Counted from the stretch's first letter, positions 9,149-18,354 are shown. The stretch is DNA of 64,000 nucleotides from Epilithonimonas zeae (GCF_900141765.1 NZ_FSRK01000002.1:558001-622000); one strand, 5' to 3'. The notes: generated from the letters alone by a model not told the origin. Numbers and translations: made by a program.

Positions 9149-10360
9149 ATGAAGGTAATTAAACTATTTTTTCTTTTTTTAAGTGCAATTTCTTTTGGAC
9201 AGGAAATTAAAAGTATCCAAATTTTTAATCCTAAAACCAATGATGAAACGCCAGTTATTGCTCAAGGTGGACAATTGATTTTGAGATTTGATGATTTGTC
9301 CAACAGCAGCCAATTGTATAGATATACTTATAAACATTACAACAAGAATTGGGAAGAAGACGGTTTGTTTTTTACCGAATTTGCCAATGGAAGTATGAAT
9401 GCTTTGATTGAAAATTTCCAATATTCTTTCAATACGTACCAGAAATATACGCACTACGAATTAGCTTTCCCGAATGAGAAAATTCAGCCAAAAATTTCTG
9501 GAAATTATGAGATTATCGTTTACAAAGATTCTCAGGAAAAACCTTTGTTTACAAGACGATTTTGTATCTATGAAGATGGCGCTAATTTGGGAATCAATGT
9601 CACAAGATTTATTGATGCAAAAAATCCTAATGCAAAACAACGAATTGAAATTCAGGCGACTGGAAACGGCTCAGGAATTACCAATAATTTGTCGTCGCTT
9701 TCATTGAGTGTTATTCAGAATAACAATTGGGATATTTCTTTGAAAAACCTTCGTCCAAGTTCTACAATGGGAAATCAGCTTTTGTTCCAACAATTGAATT
9801 TAGCTTTTCCAGGAAATAATGAGTTCTATTATTTTGATAATAAAGTGATGAATCAAGCTTTGGATATGGTTGCCAATACGGAAAATATCGATGGCAGAAA
9901 TTATACTTATCTTCATCCTGTTTGGGCTTATCCAGGAGATTATCAGTACCAACCAGACGTGAATGGCGCTTTTTATTTCCGTAGAAATGATTTGGGGATT
10001 GAAAGAAATGCGGACAGAGAAGCAGATTATTCCTGGGTTTATTTTGCTTTAGACAGTCAGAAATCAGATAAAGAATTCTATGTTCTTGGGATGTTCAATG
10101 ATTATAAAGCCGATAAAACCAGCCAAATGCAATACGATGAAAAGTCTCAAAAGTATATTGCAAAAATCTATCTGAAGCAAGGTTTTTACAGTTACATCAT
10201 TGCGACAAAAGGAGCAGACGGAAAACTGAATTATGGTGAAGTCAATGGAAACTTCTGGCAGACAGAAAACCTTTACCAAGCCTTTCTATATTACACGCCA
10301 TTTGGAAGAAACTTCGATGGATTGATTGGTTATGGCGAATTGCGAACGCCTGTAAGATAA
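9149..10360 (+). CDS. Type IX secretion plug protein (DUF5103)
   Basis: 403 residues with a signal peptide (1-17, ending SFG). The N-terminal region, with IFNPKTNDETPVI and HYNKNWEEDG, matches the DUF5103 family. One member of this family in Flavobacterium johnsoniae is the Plug that closes the SprA translocon pore of the type IX secretion system. The protein should therefore be periplasmic at the outer membrane. No other type IX component is in the window. It is divergent from the MBL gene, with only 45 bases between the starts. Confidence 0.8.
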   Translation: MKVIKLFFLFLSAISFGQEIKSIQIFNPKTNDETPVIAQGGQLILRFDDLSNSSQLYRYTYKHYNKNWEEDGLFFTEFANGSMNALIENFQYSFNTYQKYTHYELAFPNEKIQPKISGNYEIIVYKDSQEKPLFTRRFCIYEDGANLGINVTRFIDAKNPNAKQRIEIQATGNGSGITNNLSSLSLSVIQNNNWDISLKNLRPSSTMGNQLLFQQLNLAFPGNNEFYYFDNKVMNQALDMVANTENIDGRNYTYLHPVWAYPGDYQYQPDVNGAFYFRRNDLGIERNADREADYSWVYFALDSQKSDKEFYVLGMFNDYKADKTSQMQYDEKSQKYIAKIYLKQGFYSYIIATKGADGKLNYGEVNGNFWQTENLYQAFLYYTPFGRNFDGLIGYGELRTPVR

Positions 10361-10448
10361 GTAAAATACAAAATTAAATTAATATCCCGAAGATTGTCAA
10401 TTCAATTTTTTGGAATAATTTTAGCTAATAACTTCAAAACAAATTTTT

Positions 10449-10742
10449 ATGGAGCTTCTTTTCGAAAATAAAAAATCTGGGAATGGTGGTTTTATTACAA
10501 TGAAAAATAATCAGGAAGAGATCGGAAGGTTGACCTATACTATTGTTCCTGAACTTAAAAAATTAATCGTGAGTTATGTTATGGTTTTTCCAAAATTCGA
10601 AGGCAAAGGATTGGGAAAAACTTTGGTAGAGAAGTCGGTAGAATTTGCCAGAAAAAATGGATGGACGATCAAAGCCCATTGCTCTTATGCTCACGCTGTT
10701 CTAAGCAGAAAAGCAGATGTAGAAGATGTCTTCGTCGCTTAA
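10449..10742 (+). CDS. Small GNAT-family N-acetyltransferase (YjdJ type)
   Basis: 97 residues covering only the acetyl-CoA-binding half of the GNAT fold. It shows the conserved VFPKFEGKGLGKTLVEKSVEFAR segment, whose GKGLGK contacts the CoA pyrophosphate, and HCSYAH near residue 77. This is the short Acetyltransf_CG type; the substrate is unknown. It stands alone, followed by a strong terminator. Confidence 0.85.
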   Translation: MELLFENKKSGNGGFITMKNNQEEIGRLTYTIVPELKKLIVSYVMVFPKFEGKGLGKTLVEKSVEFARKNGWTIKAHCSYAHAVLSRKADVEDVFVA

Positions 10743-10776
10743 GATAAATTTATTACCTTGGTAATACTAAAGTTAC

Positions 10777-10807
10777 GGCTCGCAATTGCGAGCCGAGCTT
10801 TTTTTAT
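10777..10807 (+). terminator. Terminator of the GNAT gene
   Basis: A perfect palindrome GGCTCGCAATTGCGAGCC followed by GAGC and seven T. The T run is only on the plus strand, so it does not serve rho. Confidence 0.85.
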
Positions 10808-10821
10808 TTAATCTGAAAAAA

Positions 10822-12600
10822 TTATCTGTTCATAGACATCAGGAATTCTTCATTGTTTCTGGTGCCTTTGATTTGTTTTTGAACAAATTCCATCGCTTCC
10901 AAGGGATTCATATCGGCCAGATATTTTCTCATAATCCACATACGTTGCTGCGTCGCTTCGTCCATCAAAAGGTCATCTCTTCTTGTACTGGAAGCCACTA
11001 AATCTACAGCTGGATAAATACGTTTATTAGCAATCTTTCTATCCAATTGCAATTCCATATTTCCGGTTCCTTTGAACTCTTCGAAGATAACTTCGTCCAT
11101 TTTGGAACCTGTATCAATCAAAGCAGTTGCGATAATTGTCAAAGAACCTCCATTTTCAATTTTTCTCGCCGCTCCAAAGAAACGTTTTGGTTTGTGAAGA
11201 GCGTTGGCATCCACACCTCCGGAAAGAATTTTCCCAGAAGCCGGTGTTACAGTGTTGTATGCTCTTGCCAAACGTGTGATAGAATCCAAAAGAATCACAA
11301 CATCGTGACCGCATTCTACCATTCTTTGCGCTTTTGATAAAACCAAATTTGCCACTTTTACGTGCTTATCTGCCGCTTCATCAAATGTAGAAGCAATAAC
11401 TTCTGCATTCACACTTCTTTGCATATCCGTAACTTCCTCTGGTCTTTCATCGATTAGAAGAACCATCATATAAGCTTCCGGATGATTGGCAGAAATGGCG
11501 TTAGCGATATCTTTCAGTAAAATTGTTTTACCGGTTTTCGGCTGTGCAACAATCATTGCTCTTTGTCCTTTTCCGATTGGCGCAAACAAATCCACGATTC
11601 TTGTAGAAAGAGTAGCGTTTTTACCAGCCAGATTGAATTTTTCCTGAGGGAAAAGCGGTGTCAGATATTCAAAAGCAACTCTGTCTTTGATAAAAGCTAA
11701 ATCTCTTCCGTTAACTTCTGTAGGTTTCTGAAGCGAGAAATATTTTTCGCCTTCTTTTGGCAATCTCACGATTCCTTTTACGGTGTCTCCGGTCTTCAAA
11801 CCATAATTTCTGATTTGATTAGTAGAAACATAAACGTCGTCTGGAGAAGAAATATAACTGAAATCTGAAGAACGTAGGAATCCGTAGTTATCCGGAAGAA
11901 TTTCCAAAACACCTTCTATCGTTACAATTCCATCAAAGTTAAATTCCTTCTTTGGAGCTGGAGCTTCTGGCTGTTGTGCTTCGGATTGTTCTTTATGATT
12001 GTTGTGTTGTTGAGAATTGGGGTTTTGTGTTTTTTGCTGACCTCTGTTGTTATTGGTCTTTTGCTGATGCTGCTGATTGTTTTGCTGCTTAGGCTGTTGC
12101 TTTTGTTGAGGCTTTCTTTCCTCTTGCTCAGGCTTTTCATCAATCTTTGGAGAAGTTTCGTCTATAGAAACTGGAGTTGTTGAAACTTGTTCTTCTGTCT
12201 GCACTGGAGTGATTCTCGCTCTAGGTGTCTTTTTCTTTGGAGGATTTGGAGCTTTCGCTTCTTCCTTCACAACCGTTGCAGGAGCTTCCTCTGTGACAGC
12301 AATAACAGGAGTTTCTGCTGGAACTGAGTTTTCTTCTTTCGGTTTCTCTGCCGGCTTCCTGCCTCTTTTCTTTGCAGGAGCTGCATTTTCCGTAGAATTC
12401 TCTTCTGTTTTTTTCGTCATATTCTCTTGAGTAGCGTTAAGATAATCTTTAATGATTTTTGGATTAGAAGCCTGATAGTCCAGAATTGCGAAAACAGTGT
12501 CTTCCGGAGAGCTTTTCTTTGCCAATTTAACGCCTAAATCTTTAGAAAGTTGAGCCAATTCCTCATCGGATTTTGACCGTAGCGTTTCAATATTAAACAT
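10822..12600 (-). CDS. rho: Transcription termination factor Rho with long disordered N-terminal arm
   Basis: Rho is the hexameric RNA-dependent ATPase that ends transcription. The 592 residues have a Rho N-terminal helical part (1-55), a long disordered segment (about 60-220), the cold-shock RNA-binding domain ([13 protein letters not shown] near 230-245), and the ATPase with loop AQPKTGKT near 350 and LLIDERPEE. The arm includes a basic KKRGRKP stretch (77-83), KKKTPRAR (about 122-129) and an N/Q-rich tract at 165-210. E. coli Rho has about 420 residues; the extension is usual in Bacteroidota. It is divergent from DUF4293. Confidence 0.97.
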   Translation of the reverse strand: MFNIETLRSKSDEELAQLSKDLGVKLAKKSSPEDTVFAILDYQASNPKIIKDYLNATQENMTKKTEENSTENAAPAKKRGRKPAEKPKEENSVPAETPVIAVTEEAPATVVKEEAKAPNPPKKKTPRARITPVQTEEQVSTTPVSIDETSPKIDEKPEQEERKPQQKQQPKQQNNQQHQQKTNNNRGQQKTQNPNSQQHNNHKEQSEAQQPEAPAPKKEFNFDGIVTIEGVLEILPDNYGFLRSSDFSYISSPDDVYVSTNQIRNYGLKTGDTVKGIVRLPKEGEKYFSLQKPTEVNGRDLAFIKDRVAFEYLTPLFPQEKFNLAGKNATLSTRIVDLFAPIGKGQRAMIVAQPKTGKTILLKDIANAISANHPEAYMMVLLIDERPEEVTDMQRSVNAEVIASTFDEAADKHVKVANLVLSKAQRMVECGHDVVILLDSITRLARAYNTVTPASGKILSGGVDANALHKPKRFFGAARKIENGGSLTIIATALIDTGSKMDEVIFEEFKGTGNMELQLDRKIANKRIYPAVDLVASSTRRDDLLMDEATQQRMWIMRKYLADMNPLEAMEFVQKQIKGTRNNEEFLMSMNR

Positions 12601-12685
12601 ATAAATACGTAAAAGGTAATTTTTATTTGTGTATAAGTAAGAATGAAAACCAGGAGGTTATCATTTTTATTGAGTGATTACAATG

Positions 12686-12716
12686 CAAATCTACATTAAT
12701 TTTTGAATTACGCAAA
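12686..12716 (-). promoter_or_regulatory. Promoter of rho
   Basis: Read on the minus strand: TTTG (plus strand 12713-12716), 19 bases, then TAGATTTG (plus strand 12686-12693), an exact TAnnTTTG -7 element. It implies a rho leader of about 80 bases. It lies partly inside the opposing DUF4293 promoter. Confidence 0.65.
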
Positions 12717-12732
12717 AATTATTTTATTTTTG
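12703..12732 (+). promoter_or_regulatory. Promoter of the DUF4293 gene
   Basis: TTG at 12703-12705, 19 bases, then TATTTTTG at 12725-12732, an exact Bacteroidota -7 element. Its -33 half overlaps the spacer and -33 element of the rho promoter. Confidence 0.65.
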
Positions 12733-12773
12733 CAATCTATTTTAACCTTTTTTATAAAGGATTTATAATAAAT

Positions 12774-13163
12774 ATGTTACAAAGAATACAATCTGTCTGG
12801 ATATTTTTAGCTGTTTTGGGAAGCGTTTTCCTTAATATTACCGCACAAGATTTTGATATCCTTGGAAGATATTTGACAATCAATGCTTCCACGGTAATTT
12901 TAATATTATTCGGAGTGTTGAGTATTTTTAGTTTCAAAAACAGAAAAAGACAAATATTGCTGAATAACATCAGTCTTATTATAAACGCTTTGTTGGTTGG
13001 TCTTTTGATTTACTGGTTACTAAATTTATCCGGAGGAATTCAGTTTCCTGAGAAGGGTATTGAGCCAATTTTCCCGTTTATTTCGATGATATGTTTGCTT
13101 TTGGCAAATGTTTACATTAGAAAAGATGAGAGGCTCGTAAAATCTGTGGACAGACTTCGATAG
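12774..13163 (+). CDS. DUF4293 membrane protein
   Basis: 129 residues with four predicted membrane helices (about 8-24, 38-54, 63-85 and 96-113), beginning MLQRIQSVWIFLA, the family's signature start. It is regularly found divergent from rho in Bacteroidota, as here. The function is unknown; a small inner-membrane protein. Confidence 0.85.
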   Translation: MLQRIQSVWIFLAVLGSVFLNITAQDFDILGRYLTINASTVILILFGVLSIFSFKNRKRQILLNNISLIINALLVGLLIYWLLNLSGGIQFPEKGIEPIFPFISMICLLLANVYIRKDERLVKSVDRLR

Positions 13164-13188
13164 GCTTACGACGATTTTTTTGAGTGAG

Positions 13189-13216
13189 AACAGCTTCCTT
13201 TTGGAAGCTGTTTTTT
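13189..13216 (+). terminator. Terminator of the DUF4293 gene
   Basis: Stem AACAGCTTCC / GGAAGCTGTT, loop TTTT, followed by a T run to 13216. Confidence 0.85.
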
Positions 13217-13305
13217 ATTGGTAAGAATTATATCTTTAACTTTAGAGCATTAGTAACAAAAAGTATAATTATGGTACTTATAATTCTTAATAAATCAATT
13301 TAACT

Positions 13306-14232
13306 ATGAAAAAAGTAATCTCCATTGTTTTAATTGCTCAATCGTTTCTGTCTTTTGCTCAGAATATTTCCAAAGAAAGGGTTGTAAACATTGTTTCGAC
13401 TTTAGCTTCAGACGAGATGAAAGGTAGGAAATTCGGAACATTAGAAAATGATAAAGCGGCAGAGTACATCGCTTCGGAATTCAAAAAAAATAATCTGGAT
13501 TACTGTTTTGGAGATTCTTACTTGATTCCATTTGAGTATAAAGACAAAAAAGGTTATAATGTCTGCGGTATCAAGAAAGGAAAATCGGAACAGAGTTTAG
13601 CTTATTCAGCTCATTTTGACCATATCGGAACCAATAACAAAGAAGGCGATAATATCTACAATGGGGCAGATGACGATGCGAGTGGAGTAGCTACAGTAAT
13701 CGGTTTGGCGGATTATTTTAAAGATAAAAAAACTGATTTTTCTATGGTTTTTATGGCTTTCAATGCAGAAGAAATTGGATTGATTGGTTCGAAAGCTTTG
13801 GCTGAAAATGAAAAATTGAATCCAGTTTTCAGTAATATCAAAGCACTTTTCAATTTTGAAATGTTGGCAACGGAATCTCAATTTGGTAAGAATGCAGTTT
13901 TTATGACGGGCGACGAGTTTTCAGATTTTGATGAATTGATTAATAATAACGCAGTCAACGGTTTGAAAGTTTATCCAGACCCATATCAAGGTCAGCAGTT
14001 GTTTTACCGTTCGGACAATGTGAATTTCGTTAAAAAGAAAATCATTGCGCACTCAATCTCAACTGTTGATATGAACAAAGCAGTGCACTATCACGCTGTG
14101 AATGATGATATTAATATTGTGGATGCCGATAATTTGACGAGCATCATCAACAATTTAGCAAAAACAATCGAGAAACTGAATACCAAAAACTTCACACCAA
14201 AATACAACGACAAAGTAAAATACGATTTCTAA
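13306..14232 (+). CDS. Secreted M28-family zinc peptidase
   Basis: 308 residues with a signal peptide (1-18, ending LSFAQ). It carries the M28 aminopeptidase zinc-site motifs: AHFDHIG near residue 102, GADDDASGVA near 120, and FNAEEIGLIGS near 152. It is expected to release N-terminal amino acids from peptides in the periplasm or outside. A possible promoter, TTG at 13218-13220 with TAACTTTA at 13237-13244, has a short spacer. Confidence 0.88.
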   Translation: MKKVISIVLIAQSFLSFAQNISKERVVNIVSTLASDEMKGRKFGTLENDKAAEYIASEFKKNNLDYCFGDSYLIPFEYKDKKGYNVCGIKKGKSEQSLAYSAHFDHIGTNNKEGDNIYNGADDDASGVATVIGLADYFKDKKTDFSMVFMAFNAEEIGLIGSKALAENEKLNPVFSNIKALFNFEMLATESQFGKNAVFMTGDEFSDFDELINNNAVNGLKVYPDPYQGQQLFYRSDNVNFVKKKIIAHSISTVDMNKAVHYHAVNDDINIVDADNLTSIINNLAKTIEKLNTKNFTPKYNDKVKYDF

Positions 14233-14236
14233 CGTC

Positions 14237-14271
14237 TTGATAAGCTAAGCTATTTATTTTCCGTAATTTTG
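14237..14271 (+). promoter_or_regulatory. Possible promoter of the ABC exporter gene
   Basis: TTG at 14237-14239 and TAATTTTG at 14264-14271 fit the -33/-7 consensus, but the 24-base spacer is at the long end. It starts directly after the M28 stop codon. Confidence 0.45.
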
Positions 14272-14289
14272 CATTTCCAATTTTTTTGA

Positions 14290-16128
14290 ATGAAACCATT
14301 TCAACGTATTATCAGTATTGCCAAACCACATCAAAGATTTTTGTGGGGCAGTATGTTTTTCAATATTCTTTATTCTCTTCTTCAGATTGCTTCTATTGGT
14401 ACTTTATTGCCAATTCTCAGCGTGATGTTCGGAACTTCTGACAAAATCGACACGTCAAAAGTGCCTGTTTGGAGTGGCAGAATTGCAGATTATTTTGGCT
14501 ATGTCAAAGACTTGGCATATTATACAATTCAGATTAATATGGATAAGCACGGCGGTATTAAAGTTTTAGCCGTTCTTTGTTGCATTACTGCAGTTGCGTT
14601 TTTATTGAGGAATATTTTTAGATATCTGGGGTCTTATCTATTGGTCAACTATCGTGTTGGAATTACCAGAGATCTTCGAACCTTGATGTATGATAAATTT
14701 CTGAAACTACCAGTCTCGTTTTTTACAGAACAGAGAAAGGGTGATATGATGTCACGAATATCCAATGACATTGGCGCTGTAGAGGGTGGAATTATGGGGT
14801 CTTTGGTCGATATTGTGAATTCGCCTTTTATGATTATTTCGTCATTGACAGCATTATTCCTTTTATCTCCGAAACTGACTTTATTTTCATTAATCGTTTT
14901 CCCAATTATGGGCTGGATCATCTCTTGGGTAGGAAAAAGTCTGAAAAAACAGGCCAAATTTGCACAGGAAGAATTAGGAAATCTCTTCTCTTTGGTTGAT
15001 GAAACTTTAAAATCTTCAAAGGTCATCAAGATTTTTAATGCGGATAAAATCCTGAAAAACAGATTTAATAAAACAACAGACCAATGGCAACATCACGCCA
15101 TTTCTATGAGCAGAAGACGTGAATTGGCTTCTCCAATGAGTGAATTTCTTGGATCTGTAACGATGTTGCTCATCACTTGGTACGCCGGAACAGAGATCAT
15201 TAATGGAACCAATAAGGATCCCGCGACTTTCCTTGCATTCATAGCTGTATTTTTTCAGGTTTTGGATCCTGCGAAAAGATTGTCAAATGCTATTTCTGCA
15301 ATCCAGGGTGGAATGGCGAGTTTAGAAAGGGTTTCCGAAGTTTTAGATTACGATTTGAAGGTTGATGAAATCCTGAATCCAACACCTATTTCTGAGCTAA
15401 ATGATAAAATTGAATTTAAAAATATTGGTTTCTATTACGAGAAATCAAATCTAATTCTAAAAAACGTTTCGATTACTTTGCCAAAAGGAAAAACAGTTGC
15501 TTTAGTTGGACAATCCGGAAGTGGAAAAACTACGATTGCTAATCTATTAGCAAGATTCTATGACGTTTCCGAAGGCGAAATTTTAATCGACGGTCACAAC
15601 ATCAAAAATCTAAAACTAACAGATTATCGAAAACTTCTGGGAATGGTAACTCAGGAGTCAGTTCTTTTCAATGATTCGGTTTACAATAATATTTTGATGG
15701 GTAATCCAAATGCAACAGAAGCACAAGTGATTGAAGCTGCGAAGATTGCCAATGCTCACGATTTTATCTCTCAACTTCCGGAAGGTTATGATACCAATAT
15801 CGGCGACGACGGAAACAAACTTTCTGGCGGACAAAAGCAACGTGTTTCCATCGCCAGAGCTGTGCTGAAAAATCCACCAATTATGATTCTTGATGAAGCA
15901 ACTTCTGCTTTGGATACAGAGTCTGAAAGATATGTTCAGGACGCATTGGAAAAAATGATGGAGAACAGAACATCTTTGGTTATTGCTCACAGATTATCAA
16001 CTATTCAGAAGGCTGATCATATTGTTGTAATGGAAAAAGGTGACATCATAGAGCAAGGCTCTCATCAGGAATTGATGGAACAAGACGGCACTTATAGAAA
16101 GCTGGTTGAGCTTCAGAATTTTGACTAA
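14290..16128 (+). CDS. MsbA-like ABC exporter (fused permease and ATPase)
   Basis: 612 residues: a six-helix ABC membrane domain (about 1-330) and a C-terminal nucleotide-binding domain. The latter shows Walker A GQSGSGKTT near 406, the signature LSGGQKQR near 511 and Walker B IMILDEATSALD. Half-transporters of this kind form dimers in the inner membrane and export lipids or drugs; a lipid A flippase (MsbA-type) role is plausible but not proven. Its stop overlaps the next gene's ATG by one base (TAATG), indicating coupled translation. Confidence 0.9.
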   Translation: MKPFQRIISIAKPHQRFLWGSMFFNILYSLLQIASIGTLLPILSVMFGTSDKIDTSKVPVWSGRIADYFGYVKDLAYYTIQINMDKHGGIKVLAVLCCITAVAFLLRNIFRYLGSYLLVNYRVGITRDLRTLMYDKFLKLPVSFFTEQRKGDMMSRISNDIGAVEGGIMGSLVDIVNSPFMIISSLTALFLLSPKLTLFSLIVFPIMGWIISWVGKSLKKQAKFAQEELGNLFSLVDETLKSSKVIKIFNADKILKNRFNKTTDQWQHHAISMSRRRELASPMSEFLGSVTMLLITWYAGTEIINGTNKDPATFLAFIAVFFQVLDPAKRLSNAISAIQGGMASLERVSEVLDYDLKVDEILNPTPISELNDKIEFKNIGFYYEKSNLILKNVSITLPKGKTVALVGQSGSGKTTIANLLARFYDVSEGEILIDGHNIKNLKLTDYRKLLGMVTQESVLFNDSVYNNILMGNPNATEAQVIEAAKIANAHDFISQLPEGYDTNIGDDGNKLSGGQKQRVSIARAVLKNPPIMILDEATSALDTESERYVQDALEKMMENRTSLVIAHRLSTIQKADHIVVMEKGDIIEQGSHQELMEQDGTYRKLVELQNFD

Positions 16129-16472
16129 TGAATCCAGTTCAGGAATATTTTTATCGGATTGATGAACCTGCGAGAAGTGCGCTTTTGTTTATCCGAGAGA
16201 AGATTTTAAATTCCGATGAATTGATAACCGAAACGTTCAGTTTTGGACTTCCTTTCTTGAAGTACAAAAAGAAAATGCTCTGCTATTTCTATTATAGCAA
16301 ACAGCATCAGAAGCATTATCTCAGCTTTTATCACGGCGACAGAGTGGATTATCCCGAACTTTTATCCGAAGGTAGAAAGAAATTCAAAATCCTACTTTTG
16401 GATATGGATGAGGATTTGCCAATGGAATTGATTTTCAATATTCTTGATGAAGTGAAAACTTATATCAAATAA
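16128..16472 (+). CDS. DUF1801 (YdhG-type) protein
   Basis: 114 residues of the YdhG/DUF1801 fold: two N-terminal helices (VQEYFYRIDEPARSALLFIRE), then ETFSFGLPFLKYKKKMLCYF, the conserved strand with a buried aromatic core, and a C-terminal helix. The family has no known function. It overlaps the ABC exporter gene by one base. Confidence 0.75.
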   Translation: MNPVQEYFYRIDEPARSALLFIREKILNSDELITETFSFGLPFLKYKKKMLCYFYYSKQHQKHYLSFYHGDRVDYPELLSEGRKKFKILLLDMDEDLPMELIFNILDEVKTYIK

Positions 16473-16493
16473 ATTTTTGATTTTAACTAAATT

Positions 16494-16844
16494 TCACCCG
16501 ACTTCCAATCCGTTCTTCACTGGCAAACTCGGACTCAACAAAGTCACTTCACTTTTATTGTCGCCATAAACTCCTAGAACAAGACATTCGCTGAAGAAAT
16601 TGGCGATTTGTTTCTTCGGGAAATTCACAACAGCAAGAATCTGTTTTCCTATCAATTCTTCTTTCGAATACAAAGCTGTGATTTGAGCAGAAGATTTCCG
16701 AATGCCCAAATCTCCAAAATCGATTTCCAATTGATAAGAAGGATTTCTGGCTTTTTCAAAATCATTCACAGAAATAATGGTTCCAACTCTAATGTCTATT
16801 TTTTCAAAATCGTCCCAGGATATTTCAGGTTTTGTCGTTTTTAG
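16494..16844 (-). CDS. tRNA-binding-domain protein (CsaA-like), start codon unclear
   Basis: About 110-115 residues of an OB-fold tRNA-binding domain (CsaA / MetRS C-terminal type). The frame reads WDDFEKIDIRVGTI, the conserved first strand, then QILAVVNFPKK and VLGVYG. The only ordinary start in frame is GTG at 16769, but it would remove the DIRVGTI strand. Upstream, the frame is open to a TAA at 16851-16853 without ATG, GTG or TTG. The codon where homologues would begin (before KTTKPEIS) is CTA at 16842-16844. The end given is that codon and is tentative. Neighbour: a TPR gene 12 bases upstream. Confidence 0.65.
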   Translation of the reverse strand, partial: LKTTKPEISWDDFEKIDIRVGTIISVNDFEKARNPSYQLEIDFGDLGIRKSSAQITALYSKEELIGKQILAVVNFPKKQIANFFSECLVLGVYGDNKSEVTLLSPSLPVKNGLEVG

Positions 16845-16856
16845 ATTGTTTTAAGT

Positions 16857-17657
16857 TTAATTATCAAGATTTATCATATACCAATTCACTTGGTAAGGGT
16901 ATTTTTCATAAGGCGAATCTCCTTCAGTAAAAGTTAGACCCTTATCAAAATCCCTTTTTGCTAATCTTGCGCTTTCCAGATAGTTTGTATAATCGTTATC
17001 AATTTTGTAGAGATTCAAAGCTTTATAATATTCTGCATCAGAAAAGTTGGGGTAAACTTTTAAGGCTTTATCAAACTCTTCAATCGCTTTTTTATAATCT
17101 CTTTTTTCATAATAAATAACACCAGTGTAAAAATAACAAAGAGCTGAGACCCAATCTTCTCCGCTTTGTTTTTTTGTTTTTTCAATTTCGATTTGCATCA
17201 AGTTTAAAGCTTTATCATATTGATTGAGTTGCAAATAGCAAATCGATTTATAAAAATCATAGGAATGATCATTCTGAATTCCGTCTCCGAATTCTTTCGT
17301 TACATCATTAAAATCTTTCAAAGCTTCCGAATAATTTTTAATAAAAATACATTTCAGAAAACCTCTTCTTCCCAGATATTCTTTTCGATTATACAAAACG
17401 GCTTTATTATAACTTTTTAAAGCCAGTTCATACTTTCTTGTTTTCCAAAGTGGAAGGGCTTTATGATGCCAAAAAATGGCAATTGTTGAATCTGCTTTTA
17501 TCCCTTCATTGATGCAATCTTCCCAACCTTGAGATAAGTAATGAAATTGATAAGCACATTTTTTTGTGTATTTTTCTATGATTGAGTCTTGTTTTAGGCT
17601 TTGTGAAAAAGAATAGCTGAATATATTTATCAGTACTAAAAATAAAATTCTTTTCAT
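16857..17657 (-). CDS. Secreted TPR protein (paralogue of 28802-29599)
   Basis: 266 residues from the ATG at 17657, chosen because it starts a clean signal peptide (MKRILFLVLINIFSYSFSQS). TPR-like helical repeats follow, for example KYELALKSYNKAVLYN and DYKKAIEEFDKALKVYPN. The C-terminal tail (ARLAKRDFDKGLTF ... YQVNWYMINLDN) aligns with that of the protein at 28802-29599. The start is one base past the stop of the HExxH gene, so the two are probably cotranscribed. It likely acts as a periplasmic scaffold; partner unknown. Confidence 0.75.
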   Translation of the reverse strand: MKRILFLVLINIFSYSFSQSLKQDSIIEKYTKKCAYQFHYLSQGWEDCINEGIKADSTIAIFWHHKALPLWKTRKYELALKSYNKAVLYNRKEYLGRRGFLKCIFIKNYSEALKDFNDVTKEFGDGIQNDHSYDFYKSICYLQLNQYDKALNLMQIEIEKTKKQSGEDWVSALCYFYTGVIYYEKRDYKKAIEEFDKALKVYPNFSDAEYYKALNLYKIDNDYTNYLESARLAKRDFDKGLTFTEGDSPYEKYPYQVNWYMINLDN

Positions 17658-17658
17658 A

Positions 17659-18177
17659 TCAAGCTTTATTTTTAATGTCTTGCAAAAGCTTTTCAACCTC
17701 GAGTTTTTGCTCCAAATATTTTAATTGAAGTTCACTTCCTTCGCCCATTCTTCCATAATAAATCAAAGCTTTTTCACCAAAGAAGTTTTTGTAGTAGTCG
17801 GAAAGCTCCGGAATCTGCGGAAAATTGGTGTGAAATAACATTTCGTAGTAAGCCTGCCATTCGCGTTCGTTCTTGTCCAGAATCATCATTTTTGGCGATT
17901 TCTGACGAACATGCAACATCTCGTGAGCGAGCATATTGAGAACTAAAGTCAAATCAAAGTCGAAAAGATTTCTTGGAATCAAAACTTCCTGCATATCTCC
18001 GATTTCTCCATTGGCAGTTAATAAAATCGAGTTCTTTTCTAATTCATCCCTAAAACCAAATCCTAAAAAGTTCTCATCATCCAATTCGAATTCGTGGATG
18101 AGGAATCTTGCACCATCTAGAATTTCGCCGGTTTCTTTGTAAGCGTTGAGGTTGAATTGTAATTTTTCGTAGTTCAT
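17659..18177 (-). CDS. HExxH protein, possible zinc metallopeptidase
   Basis: About 172 residues from ATG 18177 (MNYEKLQFN); the start at 18207 is less likely. The motif AHEMLHVRQ near residue 95 is HExxH, preceded by a helix (DFDLTLVLNML) as in zincins, and NEREWQAYYEMLF follows, which could give a downstream ligand. No signal peptide, so cytoplasmic. I do not recognise the family. It is followed at once by the secreted TPR gene. Confidence 0.6.
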   Translation of the reverse strand: MNYEKLQFNLNAYKETGEILDGARFLIHEFELDDENFLGFGFRDELEKNSILLTANGEIGDMQEVLIPRNLFDFDLTLVLNMLAHEMLHVRQKSPKMMILDKNEREWQAYYEMLFHTNFPQIPELSDYYKNFFGEKALIYYGRMGEGSELQLKYLEQKLEVEKLLQDIKNKA

Positions 18178-18241
18178 TTGTGATTTTGTAAATTCTAATT
18201 TAATCAAATTTACAATTTAAAGACAAATGTTCAAAATATGT

Positions 18242-18322
18242 TGAATCCGCGACCCGGCTTGAACGTACTCTTCGAGAGCCTCAGAGTGACAATTGGGAGC
18301 GGAAGACGGAAATTGTCGCCCA
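18242..18322 (-). repeat. Structured intergenic repeat, copy D (inverted)
   Basis: On the minus strand it reads TCCGTCTTCCGCTCCCAATTG ... TTCAAGCCGGGTCGCGG, matching copy A (CCGCCTTCCGTTCCCAATTTG ... CTCAAGTCGGGCTGCG). The centre, CACTCTGAGGCTCTCGAAGAG, corresponds to the CACTGAGCTTGTCGAAG core of copy A. It lies between the HExxH gene and the suf operon. Confidence 0.7.
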
Positions 18323-18354
18323 AAAATAAAAAATCCCGGAAAATTTCGGGATTT
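18322..18354 (-). terminator. Terminator of the suf operon
   Basis: On the minus strand: AAATCCCGAAATTTTCCGGGATTTTTTATTTTTG, an 8-bp stem followed by a T-rich run, 20 bases beyond the sufD stop. Confidence 0.85.

Noticed and set aside
16494-16769. GTG at 16769 as the true start of the tRNA-binding protein
   Set aside because: The product would lose the first strand of the OB fold, although conserved coding sequence clearly continues upstream.
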